64,000 nt of DNA from assembly GCF_900143025.1 (NCBI RefSeq), contig NZ_FRCT01000007.1, forward strand, positions 62,001 through 126,000, read 5' to 3'. Within the stretch, counting starts at the first letter, position 1; each line of letters opens with the position of its first letter. Below, one piece after another: positions 1-7,752 of this stretch. The notes under the pieces were generated by a model. That model saw nothing but the letters and a program-made list of their open reading frames with translations. It was not told where the DNA came from and did no database searches. This DNA comes from Ruminococcus flavefaciens (GTDB taxonomy: Bacteria > Bacillota > Clostridia > Oscillospirales > Ruminococcaceae). The position numbers were made by a program, and so were the translations under genes.

Positions 1-2494
1 CGGAGTAGCTCTCGGGAAGCTTATTGGTAATACCCAAGAGATACTTCTGTATAGCAAGAGCATCGTTTGAAGTAATACCGCCGCCTGCTTCGCTTACGTC
101 TGCATTGTATATGCCTGGGTCGCTGAGAGTATACTTGTTTGGATTTGCAAGCGACTGCATGATAAGAACAACGTCGCCCATATCTACTTCGCCGTCACCG
201 TTTGCATCTCCCCACTTTGATACCTTTGAATCAAGTATATCCTTGAGGTCCTGTGAAGGAGCTGAAACTGTAGGTGTCGTAACAACAGGAGCTGTAGTCG
301 TAGTTGTAGCCACGACTGCCTTAGGTCCGTCTATAACAGTACCTGCAACAGCTCCTATAGCTTCGTCAACGAAGAAGCTGTACTCGTCGGCATCTGTCTC
401 AACATACATCTGGAGATCAGATGCACCCTCGGGTATCTTGTAATTGGTATTTGAAAGCTGTACCCACTCGCCCTTCGGCACAGCATCAACGGTAGCTATC
501 TTGTCATACTTGACCTCAGTACCGTCATTGTACTGGAGAGTAAGATAGAACTTCTGTGAAGCAGGTCCTTCGTTATACTTTACAACCGTGCTGAAGCTGT
601 ACTCCTGACCGCCCTTGAATACTGATGAGGAAAGTGAACGTACTGCACCGTTCCAGTTGGCTTCTCTGTCTGTGCAGGCGATAGAACCTGAACCTGCATA
701 ATACTCGGATTTGTCAGCTGCAACCTTTGCAGAGCCTCTGCCTGTCCATGAATCGCTGCCGCTGTCGAATGTATTATGGAAGTAATAGCCGTTTTCATCG
801 GGCTCGATGATAACAGGAGTGCCGCTGAGTACCTTGCTGCCGTTGCAGCCGTTCCATGTCTGACGCTCATACTCAAAGAAGTCGATATCAGCATAGCCGC
901 CTGTAGTCTTGGTAGCATAGCTGTAGATACCGCTGCGGTAGCCTGTAAAGAGCTTCAGATCATATGACATTGACAGCTCCTGACCAAGCTTTGTCCAGTT
1001 CTGTCCGTCATAAGAATAGTAGAAATTAGCCTTGTCGATATTATTTGAGGAGCTTCCGTCAGATGCCACGTTAGCGAACTTGAAGTCAACCTTGAGGTAT
1101 ACCTCATCGCCGCTCATATTCTGCTCGGCAACTATCTTATTTGAGCTGTTTCCTACCTCATTTCCGCTGTTGATCGACATATATACCTTCTTATTGCCGC
1201 TGTCATCAACACGGACACCTATACAGCCGTATTTGAGCTGGAATGCGGAAAGACCTGCATAGTCACCAGCCTTCATATTTGATGCATCAAGCTTTATGTA
1301 GCTGCTGCAGGCAGGACCCTCTGTACGCATGGTAAGGGTATTTCTTGCATTGAGCAGATGTGAAGCAATAGTCTTGTTTTTCAGACGGAGCCAGCCCTCA
1401 CGCTCTGTAACCGACCATGCACTGTTATCGGGATTGTGGTTCCACTGCCATTCGAGAGCAAGGTCGTTGGTGGAGTAGTCAAAGCTGTCATCGCCTGCAA
1501 GGTCTGTGCCCTTGCCGGAACCAAGATCAAGAGTGAGCGGCGCCTTTCCGTTCACGCCCATCATAGGCCAGTCGTTCTGCCATGTTACGGGAACAAGTAC
1601 AGGGATACGTCCTACAGAGCCGTGATCCTGGAAAAGAAGTCCGTACCACTTTCCTTCGGGAGTTTCAACTATACCGCCCTGAGCACAGCCGCTGTTATAA
1701 GAACCTAAATTGGAGTCGAGAACTGTCTTGTTCTCCCAGTTTCCTGTGAGGCTCTTTGAACGGTAGCATATCTCGACACGTCCTGTACCGCTGGGCCATG
1801 CAATAATAAATATGTAGTAATAATCGCCTATTTTCTGGATATGTGAGCCCTCACCAGCAACATATCCCGTTATATTCGTCTTGAATAAGGTCTTGTCAAG
1901 TCCGCCTGACTTGAAACCTGTCATATCGGAGTTGAATTCCTTTATCTTGATCTCTCCGCCGCCGTAAACAAGATAATTTCTTCCGTCATCATCAAAGAGG
2001 ATAGAAGCATCGTGGTACATACCGTTCAGCTCGACCTTTGACCATTCACCATGCTCGATATCATCTGTAGAATAAATATATGACTTGTTAGTACTGTAGC
2101 TGCCGAAGAAAACATAAAACTTGCCGTTCTTTTCGTTATATCTAAGGCTTGCAGCCCACTGTCCCTTTGCATAATCGTGCTTGCCGTTAACGAGATTTTC
2201 GCCGTCGCCCTCAGCGAGTCTGTCGTAAACATAGCCGCACATCTCCCACGAAGCTAAGTCCTTTGACTTCATAATAGGAGCTCCCGGGCTGAAATACATA
2301 GTAGTACTTACCATATAATATGTATCGCCTACTCTGATAACGTCCTCATCGGGAACATCTGCCCATATGATCGGGTTTGAAATAGTAGATGCCGCAGAGG
2401 TCATCATACCTGCCGTAGCCGCCGTTGACGGCATAGCGATAGAAGCCGCCAAAATCACTGATAATGCAGCCTTTTTCGGAATAAAGTGTTTCAT
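1..2494 (-). CDS. GH43 glycoside hydrolase with CBM22 and dockerin (3' end cut by window edge)
   Basis: Secreted xylan-degrading enzyme, probably a beta-xylosidase or arabinofuranosidase. The start at 2494 follows TAAGGAGG. A signal peptide covers about residues 1-34. The GH43 five-blade propeller begins at NPIIWADVPDEDVIRVGD (acidic general-base region); GEGSHI near residue 216 carries the likely general-acid Glu. After it come a concanavalin-like beta-sandwich typical of GH43 proteins (about 345-545), a CBM22-like xylan-binding domain (about 575-705), a Thr-rich linker, and a C-terminal dockerin whose first calcium loop is GDANGDGEVDM and whose second half has ITSNDALAIQKYLL. About 831 residues are visible; only a few C-terminal residues seem to be missing at the edge. 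The dockerin implies attachment to a cellulosome-type cohesin scaffold. The family calls rest on motif recognition; the exact GH43 subfamily is not resolved. Confidence 0.88.
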   Translation of the reverse strand, partial: MKHFIPKKAALSVILAASIAMPSTAATAGMMTSAASTISNPIIWADVPDEDVIRVGDTYYMVSTTMYFSPGAPIMKSKDLASWEMCGYVYDRLAEGDGENLVNGKHDYAKGQWAASLRYNEKNGKFYVFFGSYSTNKSYIYSTDDIEHGEWSKVELNGMYHDASILFDDDGRNYLVYGGGEIKIKEFNSDMTGFKSGGLDKTLFKTNITGYVAGEGSHIQKIGDYYYIFIIAWPSGTGRVEICYRSKSLTGNWENKTVLDSNLGSYNSGCAQGGIVETPEGKWYGLLFQDHGSVGRIPVLVPVTWQNDWPMMGVNGKAPLTLDLGSGKGTDLAGDDSFDYSTNDLALEWQWNHNPDNSAWSVTEREGWLRLKNKTIASHLLNARNTLTMRTEGPACSSYIKLDASNMKAGDYAGLSAFQLKYGCIGVRVDDSGNKKVYMSINSGNEVGNSSNKIVAEQNMSGDEVYLKVDFKFANVASDGSSSNNIDKANFYYSYDGQNWTKLGQELSMSYDLKLFTGYRSGIYSYATKTTGGYADIDFFEYERQTWNGCNGSKVLSGTPVIIEPDENGYYFHNTFDSGSDSWTGRGSAKVAADKSEYYAGSGSIACTDREANWNGAVRSLSSSVFKGGQEYSFSTVVKYNEGPASQKFYLTLQYNDGTEVKYDKIATVDAVPKGEWVQLSNTNYKIPEGASDLQMYVETDADEYSFFVDEAIGAVAGTVIDGPKAVVATTTTTAPVVTTPTVSAPSQDLKDILDSKVSKWGDANGDGEVDMGDVVLIMQSLANPNKYTLSDPGIYNADVSEAGGGITSNDALAIQKYLLGITNKLPESYS

Positions 2495-2948
2495 GAGTAA
2501 TTCCTCCTTATTTAATTTCCCCTGTAATAACGTTCCAAATACTATCTCTACAGTCGTCAGTATATTTCTATATGTAATATATTGACGATTTTTATAGCAT
2601 TTCTCTAATTAATTTTAACACTTTGCACTAATCTAAACAACCTAAATAATACAGATTTGGTGGACAAAACACTCTATTTATATTAATATATCACGTTTTA
2701 TGTTTGAATTTTATCATAAACAGCAAAATATTGATATTCACGACACAAAAAATACATTATTTCACTTTATTACAATAAAGCTAAAATATGCAAAAAGCTG
2801 CTTTTATTATTCCTGCTGTGGTATAATAATTATGATCGACTCAAAAACTTTTGAAAGAGTACTTTTTTCAGAAAAGTGAAATATCCCACGAAAAAAATCG
2901 ACTATATAGGCAAGAGGGACCTCAACCTCCCGAAAGGAGGAACTTTCC
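2495..2948. other. AT-rich divergent intergenic region
   Basis: No gene is visible in these 454 bases, which separate the minus-strand GH43 gene from the plus-strand sigma factor. A TATAAT at 2822-2827 with only a weak -35 match may serve the sigma factor gene, which would fit an ECF gene under unusual or self-activated control. An AAAGGAGG ribosome site sits at about 2934. Confidence 0.5.
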
Positions 2949-3503
2949 ATGAATGATAAAAGTATCATAGAGCTTTTCCAAAAAAGAAACGAGCAGGCAA
3001 TTGCAGAGCTGAAGCTGAAATACGACAGACTATGTTATCATATCGCAGGCACTATCCTTTCTCAGCGTCAGGACATCGAGGAGTGCATAAACTCCGCCTA
3101 CTATGACATATGGAGCAAGATACCGCCAGAAGAACCCGACGACCTGAAAACATACCTGTGCCGCATAGTCAAAAACAAGGCTATAGACAAACTGAAATAT
3201 AACTCAGCTGCCAAGCGCGGTCCTCAGCTAAGTGTATCGCTGGACGAGCTTGCCGAGTGTATCCCAGACAGGCAGCAGGACGATATGTCCGCTCAGAAGC
3301 TTGCAGAGGTCATAAGCCGCTTTCTGCGGACACAGGACGAACGGCACAGGAAGATCTTCGTGCGACGCTACTGGTACGGCGACAGTCTGTCAAAGATCGC
3401 CGAATATTTCAGTATGAACGAGAAAACAGTTGCTACATATCTTTTTCGGACAAGAAAAAAGCTAAAGGATTTTTTGAAGAAAGAGGGTTTCAAGCATGAA
3501 TAA
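2949..3503 (+). CDS. ECF-type RNA polymerase sigma factor
   Basis: Sigma-70 family protein of 184 residues, the usual ECF length. Residues about 15-80 form region 2 (ILSQRQDIEECINSAYYDIW followed by a region-2.4-like helix), and residues about 120-178 form region 4 with a helix-turn-helix (YWYGDSLSKIAEYFSMNEKTV). The ATG follows AAAGGAGG. It would direct transcription of a small regulon in response to an envelope or environmental cue. Its last codons overlap the next gene by 8 bases, so the two are co-translated. The downstream membrane protein is the likely cognate anti-sigma factor or sensor. Confidence 0.85.
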   Translation: MNDKSIIELFQKRNEQAIAELKLKYDRLCYHIAGTILSQRQDIEECINSAYYDIWSKIPPEEPDDLKTYLCRIVKNKAIDKLKYNSAAKRGPQLSVSLDELAECIPDRQQDDMSAQKLAEVISRFLRTQDERHRKIFVRRYWYGDSLSKIAEYFSMNEKTVATYLFRTRKKLKDFLKKEGFKHE

Positions 3504-4419
3504 AATGGATATATTTGAAGCCGTTAACCTCATTGACGACGACATTGTCAGAGAAGCCGAAATAAGCTCAGAAATGAAAGCAAGCACAAGTAAGGAGCCT
3601 GCTATTACTGTATCAGGAGTTGAGGTTCGTAACAGTATCAGGTGGCAGCGCATTGCCGCTATCGCTTCGGCGTTCATACTTATGGCTGGCTTGGGCAGCG
3701 TAGGAGCTATGCTCTACAATCAGCGCCCCACAAGACACACAGAGCCGCCTGAAGTAGTGATACCTGCGGCTACTGAAAGCACAACAGTGACCGAGGATAA
3801 GAAAACTGAGGTCACAGATGCTGACAGGAAAGAAAAGGATAAAATCAAAAAAACAAAGGAAAGCAATAATACAGCTGCCACAAGCAAGGCAAATGAGGAG
3901 GATAAGCCTGCTGCCGTCACATCTCCTGATGATAACGACGAGCAACCCGTAGTTACCGAGAATAACGCTCCCGATGAAAAGCAAACAACAGAACCTGCAA
4001 GGACAGCCCCTGCTCATGTGACTACCCTTGTTTGCAGTACTCCGCGAACAAGCGGTAACGTGACGATCTCTGCGCCTGCTCCTGTAACTACAGCAAAAAC
4101 AACAACCCCAAATGTAACAGAAGCAATAACAACAGAGCAATGGCAAATACATCTGCCCTGTACTATTAAACCGTCAGACCCAAATATAACATGGCGTGCA
4201 TATCAGTGTACTGAAATGTTTGATATACTCAGAAGCCTCACGTATACTCCCGATGATAACTACAGTATGCCAAATACTTATCTCATAGACGCAAACGATA
4301 ACAACAGAGTATATGCGCTGAATTTTGAATACAGGTGGATATTGAAGTACGGAACTGACGGCACAGACTGGGGCTATGCTCCAATGCCTGACAGACTCTA
4401 TGAGCTGTTCTGCGGCTGA
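3496..4419 (+). CDS. single-pass membrane protein, putative anti-sigma partner
   Basis: 307 residues: a cytoplasmic N-terminus of about 50 residues, one membrane helix (IAAIASAFILMAGLGSVGAM, about 52-72), then a long low-complexity extracellular stretch rich in Thr, Pro, Glu and Lys (about 75-215) and a compact C-terminal domain of about 85 residues with several aromatic residues. The topology and the 8-base overlap with the ECF sigma gene match membrane-bound anti-sigma factors such as the clostridial RsgI class, but no known anti-sigma motif or zinc site was recognised and the outer domain is unidentified. The role as a partner of the sigma factor is inferred from gene order. A terminator follows directly. 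Confidence 0.6.
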   Translation: MNKMDIFEAVNLIDDDIVREAEISSEMKASTSKEPAITVSGVEVRNSIRWQRIAAIASAFILMAGLGSVGAMLYNQRPTRHTEPPEVVIPAATESTTVTEDKKTEVTDADRKEKDKIKKTKESNNTAATSKANEEDKPAAVTSPDDNDEQPVVTENNAPDEKQTTEPARTAPAHVTTLVCSTPRTSGNVTISAPAPVTTAKTTTPNVTEAITTEQWQIHLPCTIKPSDPNITWRAYQCTEMFDILRSLTYTPDDNYSMPNTYLIDANDNNRVYALNFEYRWILKYGTDGTDWGYAPMPDRLYELFCG

Positions 4420-4447
4420 TAAATGCTCTTACAAAAAGAATAAAACA

Positions 4448-4494
4448 AACAGGAGTTATGCCTGAGATAAAGCAGCATACTCCTGTTTTTTATA
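4448..4494 (+). terminator. rho-independent terminator after the ECF operon
   Basis: The inverted repeat AACAGGAGT-ATGC / GCAT-ACTCCTGTT is followed by a run of T. Confidence 0.85.
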
Positions 4495-4576
4495 CCCTTT
4501 TTGATAAAAAAGCGAGGAAAAGTGTGAAGCTCCGTGGTTTTTGCAACATATATACGCATATTTCAAGGTCTTGCTG

Positions 4577-4605
4577 TTGACTTTTACACTGCGATAGTGT
4601 ATAAT
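4577..4605 (+). promoter_or_regulatory. sigma-A type promoter of smpB
   Basis: TTGACT (4577-4582), 17-base spacer, TATAAT (4600-4605), about 25 bases before the smpB start. Confidence 0.85.
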
Positions 4606-4630
4606 TTTAACATGAACAGGAGATGATAAA

Positions 4631-5095
4631 ATGCGCTCAAAAGGCACTAAAACCATTGCTGAAAACCGCAAAGCCCGTCACGATTACTTTGTCCTCGAAT
4701 CCTACGAAGCAGGCATTGAGCTTGTGGGAACTGAGGTAAAATCTATCCGTCAGGGCGGCGTTAACCTTAAAGACTCGTGGTGCTCTATCGACAAGGGCGA
4801 GCTTTTCGTCCGCGGTATGCACATATCTCCGTATGAGAAAGGCAACATCTTTAACCGCGACCCCATGAGAGTGAGAAAGCTCCTCATGCACAAGCGCGAA
4901 ATAAATAAGCTCTACGGCACACTCAAACAGGAAGGACTGTCGCTTATCCCCCTGAGTCTATACTTTAAGGACTCCCGCGTAAAAATGCAGGTGGGTCTGT
5001 GCAAGGGTAAGAAGCTCTACGACAAACGTGCAGATATCGCAAAACGCGATGCCAACCGCGAAATAGACCGCAATATGAAAACACGCAACAGGTAA
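4631..5095 (+). CDS. smpB: SsrA-binding protein SmpB
   Basis: RNA-binding partner of tmRNA in trans-translation, which rescues stalled ribosomes and tags the nascent chain. 154 residues, the normal length. Recognisable SmpB segments: [15 protein letters not shown] at the N-terminus, [21 protein letters not shown], the [19 protein letters not shown] core, and the basic C-terminal tail [16 protein letters not shown] precedes the ATG, and a strong promoter lies just upstream. Its RNA partner ssrA is encoded 1.3 kb downstream on the same strand, with one peptidase gene between them. Confidence 0.97.
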   Translation: MRSKGTKTIAENRKARHDYFVLESYEAGIELVGTEVKSIRQGGVNLKDSWCSIDKGELFVRGMHISPYEKGNIFNRDPMRVRKLLMHKREINKLYGTLKQEGLSLIPLSLYFKDSRVKMQVGLCKGKKLYDKRADIAKRDANREIDRNMKTRNR

Positions 5096-5108
5096 GGAAA
5101 ATACTACC

Positions 5109-6230
5109 ATGTTATACCCAATGCCACTGAAAAAGGGCGATAAAGTCGCTGTAATAAGCCTTTCAAGCGGTATTATCGGCGAGCCATACTGCGCCCACGA
5201 AAAAGAACTGGGCGAAAAGAAGCTCCGCGAATTCGGGCTTGAACCCGTTTTCACCGAATACGCACTCATGGGAAATGACTTTATCATGCGTCACCCCGAG
5301 GCTCGTGCAGCTGACCTGAAATCCGCTTTTCTCGATGACTCCGTAAAAGGCATAATAACCGCTATCGGCGGTATAGAGACCTTTCGCACCTTCCCCTATC
5401 TTATGGAGGACAAGGAGTTCATAAATGCTGTAAAAGAGCACCCTAAGTTCTTTTTAGGATTTTCCGATACTACCAATAACCACTTTATGTTCCACAGATT
5501 AGGCTTGCAGACCTTCTACGGTCAGGCTTTCATGTGCGATTTAGCGGAGCTTTCCGGAGATATGCTCCCCTACTCAAAGGCACAGTTCGAGAGCTGTTTT
5601 GCACCATATCACGGCAGGAGGATAACTCCGTCAGATGTGTGGTACGAGGAAAGAGCAGACTTCTCCGCAGGCGCTGTGGGAACTATGCCAATTTTCCACA
5701 AGGAAGAACACGGCTATGAGCTTTTGCAGGGCAGTCCTGTTTTTGAGGGCGAACTGCTGGGCGGCTGTATCGACAGCATGGGCGAGATGCTCATTGCAGG
5801 CAATACAGACAGGTTCGGCGAAATACTCGCCCATGAATTCGAGATATATCCTCAGCTTAAAGAAGAATTCGCCAAACAAAGCGAAATAACAAGGAAATAC
5901 AATATCTTCCCCACTGCCGATGAATGGCGCGGAAAGATACTCTTCGCGGAAACAAGCGAAGTCATGCCGACTCCCGAAATCCTGAGAGAATACCTTGCAG
6001 CACTTAAAAATGAGGGAGTTTTTGAAAATATTAACGGCATCATCATCGGTAAGCCCATGAACGAGAAATATTACGAGGAGTACAAGAGCGTATGGCGCGA
6101 GGTCGTTGATAATGCGGAACTCCCCATGCTCTATAATGTAAACTTCGGTCACGGAAGTCCCCGTGCGATACTGCCATACGGTGCTATAGCACACGTTGAC
6201 GCGGAGAAACAAGAGATAACATTGTTATGA
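5109..6230 (+). CDS. S66 family peptidase (LD-carboxypeptidase / MccF-like)
   Basis: 373 residues, cytoplasmic (no signal peptide). S66 Ser-Glu-His peptidase fold: an N-terminal LKKGDKVAVISLSSG strand, the nucleophile elbow GFSDTTNNHFMFH (Ser near residue 120), the LLGGCIDSM segment of the C-terminal half, and the catalytic His region NFGHGSPRAILPYG. Family members cleave the L,D bond of recycled murein tetrapeptides or inactivate microcin-C-like adenylates; at 373 residues this is closer to the longer MccF-like branch than to classical LdcA (about 300). It starts 13 bases after smpB and is probably co-transcribed with it. The substrate is inferred only from the family. Confidence 0.85.
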   Translation: MLYPMPLKKGDKVAVISLSSGIIGEPYCAHEKELGEKKLREFGLEPVFTEYALMGNDFIMRHPEARAADLKSAFLDDSVKGIITAIGGIETFRTFPYLMEDKEFINAVKEHPKFFLGFSDTTNNHFMFHRLGLQTFYGQAFMCDLAELSGDMLPYSKAQFESCFAPYHGRRITPSDVWYEERADFSAGAVGTMPIFHKEEHGYELLQGSPVFEGELLGGCIDSMGEMLIAGNTDRFGEILAHEFEIYPQLKEEFAKQSEITRKYNIFPTADEWRGKILFAETSEVMPTPEILREYLAALKNEGVFENINGIIIGKPMNEKYYEEYKSVWREVVDNAELPMLYNVNFGHGSPRAILPYGAIAHVDAEKQEITLL

Positions 6231-6263
6231 TATCAGACGGGCGTACACTGTGCGCCCCTACAA

Positions 6264-6303
6264 GCTAATAGCTAAGGGCTAACGGCTAATGGCTAAAGGC
6301 TTT
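6264..6303. repeat. degenerate GGCTAA short tandem repeat
   Basis: Five imperfect copies of a 7-8 base unit of the form (A/G)GCTAA(T/G/C)(A/G) lie between the S66 gene and the ssrA promoter. No function is apparent. Confidence 0.6.
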
Positions 6304-6335
6304 AAAAGTCCGTAAGTTTAGGTATAAATCTTTTG

Positions 6336-6364
6336 TTGACAAATTCTCGGAAATATAGTATAAT
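6336..6364 (+). promoter_or_regulatory. consensus promoter of ssrA
   Basis: Perfect TTGACA (6336-6341), 17-base spacer, perfect TATAAT (6359-6364), about 47 bases before the mature tmRNA 5' end. Confidence 0.92.
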
Positions 6365-6411
6365 ATCAGTTGGAGCACTAAAGCTCCCCAACCTGTACCC
6401 TCATAATTTAT

Positions 6412-6778
6412 GGGGGCGTAAAGGTTTCGACGGGGGTCTTGAAGTGTGATAAGCGAGCGGAGAATGGCGTGATCTCCATAACCTGCGCCACGTTTAAATA
6501 TAAACGCAAGAAATAACATTACAGTTTCTAGAAATAGCGAACTGGTAGCTGCTTAAGTCAGCTTCTGTCCACCGAGGGAGTACCGCGGCTCTCGCTTGGG
6601 CATCGATGAGCGGTGAACGACTGTCGGAAGTGTCCGTGTCCGTCAGTTGTATACGGACTACCTGTGACTACAGCCCGTTTATCGGCGGCAGACTCAGGGA
6701 ATCATAATAGGTAAAATACGCTCGTAGAAAGTTGCATGAATGGGCTTTCGGACAGGGGTTCAATTCCCCTCGCCTCCA
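6412..6778 (+). ncRNA. ssrA: transfer-messenger RNA (tmRNA)
   Basis: Single-piece tmRNA of about 367 nt. The 5' end is GGGGGCGTAAAGGTTTCGACGG, the hallmark of the tRNA-like domain, and the 3' end has the T-arm GGGTTCAATTCCCC followed by CGCCTCC, which pairs with the 5' GGGGGCG. The discriminator is A6778; CCA is not encoded. The resume codon is GCA at 6506-6508, and the frame reads ARNNITVSRNSELVAA with stop TAA at 6554-6556. The hydrophobic ELVAA end is a typical ClpXP degradation signal. Promoter, gene and terminator form a complete unit. Confidence 0.97.
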
Positions 6779-6787
6779 CTCTTAATG

Positions 6788-6822
6788 ACACGTCCTGTTT
6801 TACAGGGCGTTTTTTATTTTTA
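6788..6822 (+). terminator. terminator of ssrA
   Basis: ACGTCCTG-TTTTA-CAGGGCGT followed by TTTTTATTTTT. Confidence 0.85.
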
Positions 6823-7002
6823 TCCGCCTTCCTATTATTAAAAATCTACAAATTCAGCGTATCTTTTTTGTGCAACGCATAGAAACTGAAAACTATTTTT
6901 TCAATAATCAATGGTTTTCCGTTGAAAAAGTGCTTTTTTATGCCCTTTTATAGGAGGAAGAAATCATTATATCTTAGCTCTTAGTTCTTACATCTTGATT
7001 CT

Positions 7003-7044
7003 TAAAAGAAAACGGACACTATCGTATGTCCGATAATGTCCGTT
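7003..7044 (-). terminator. terminator of the 7-14.8 kb operon
   Basis: A 14-bp stem (7011-7024 with 7031-7044, one mismatch, loop TATGTC) is followed on the minus strand by TTTTCTTTTAAG. It sits just past the last gene of the operon. Confidence 0.75.
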
Positions 7045-7052
7045 CTGATAAT

Positions 7053-7280
7053 TTATCCAAGCGATTTGAGCTTTTTCTGAAGCTCTATCATATGATTACG
7101 GCAGGCTGTTATCTCTCCCGTATACTTATTGAACCACTCTACATCAGTTTCGTCAGGCTGCTCCTGAAGCAGGATAGCCTGAACAAGTGCCGACTGAGAA
7201 CGCGAACGTTTTCTTTCGATCTCCTTGATCGTACTCATGCAGAGCTTTATCTCCTTTTTAAGCTTTCTTTTCTCGCCCAT
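7053..7280 (-). CDS. small helical protein, last gene of the fibre-processing operon
   Basis: 75 residues starting at ATG 7280, chosen because GGGGAGG lies 7 bases upstream. A longer reading to 7319 has no ribosome site and would overlap the preceding gene. The protein is highly charged and predicted helical, with heptad-like spacing (KRKLKKEIKLCMSTIKEIERKRS and IELQKKLKSLG), and has no membrane segment. No family was recognised. Its place at the end of a seven-gene operon with two signal peptidases and an AAA ATPase suggests a small adaptor or coiled-coil partner; this is inference only. Confidence 0.65.
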   Translation of the reverse strand: MGEKRKLKKEIKLCMSTIKEIERKRSRSQSALVQAILLQEQPDETDVEWFNKYTGEITACRNHMIELQKKLKSLG

Positions 7281-7299
7281 GCTGAAACCTCCCCCTGCA

Positions 7300-7752
7300 T
7301 CAATAGCCTTTTTTATCAACCGAACTTACCACCGCTGACGCTTCCTCATAGCCCTTGTCCACATTATCAAGGATATCACTGAGTGCCTGTCTCATATCGT
7401 CAAGCTTTTCCTTCATCTGCTCGGGATATTTCATCGTACAGGTGGTAAGCTCATTAATTATTATCTGCTTGTCATCGAAGTCCTTCAGGAGAAAGGCAAA
7501 GGAATTAGCACCGCTCATATCGCTTACTATACGCATATATCTGAGCTCGTGATCGCCCTCACCCTTCTTGTAGGAGTCGATATCCTCAATGACCTTTGTC
7601 AGATTTGTTCTGTACTGCTTGCGGTAAGTCTCCTGTACCCGCTTTGTTTCGTCCATATACAGAGCTATGAACACGAGGAGAGCAATAAAGGTGATAATGA
7701 AAAGTATGATTGCTCTAATCATTCTCCTCTTCATCAGTTTCTCTTGATTCAC
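7300..7752 (-). CDS. small membrane-anchored protein
   Basis: Up to 150 residues: a short cytoplasmic start, one membrane helix (AIILFIITFIALLVFIALYM, about 12-33), then about 115 outward-facing mostly helical residues. Family unknown. The GTG at 7752 has GAGGTG seven bases upstream and overlaps the end of the 983-residue gene by 38 bases; a later ATG at 7722 is also possible. The overlap implies translational coupling to the signal-peptidase fusion. A part in a membrane complex with that fusion is inferred from position. Confidence 0.65.
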   Translation of the reverse strand: MNQEKLMKRRMIRAIILFIITFIALLVFIALYMDETKRVQETYRKQYRTNLTKVIEDIDSYKKGEGDHELRYMRIVSDMSGANSFAFLLKDFDDKQIIINELTTCTMKYPEQMKEKLDDMRQALSDILDNVDKGYEEASAVVSSVDKKGY

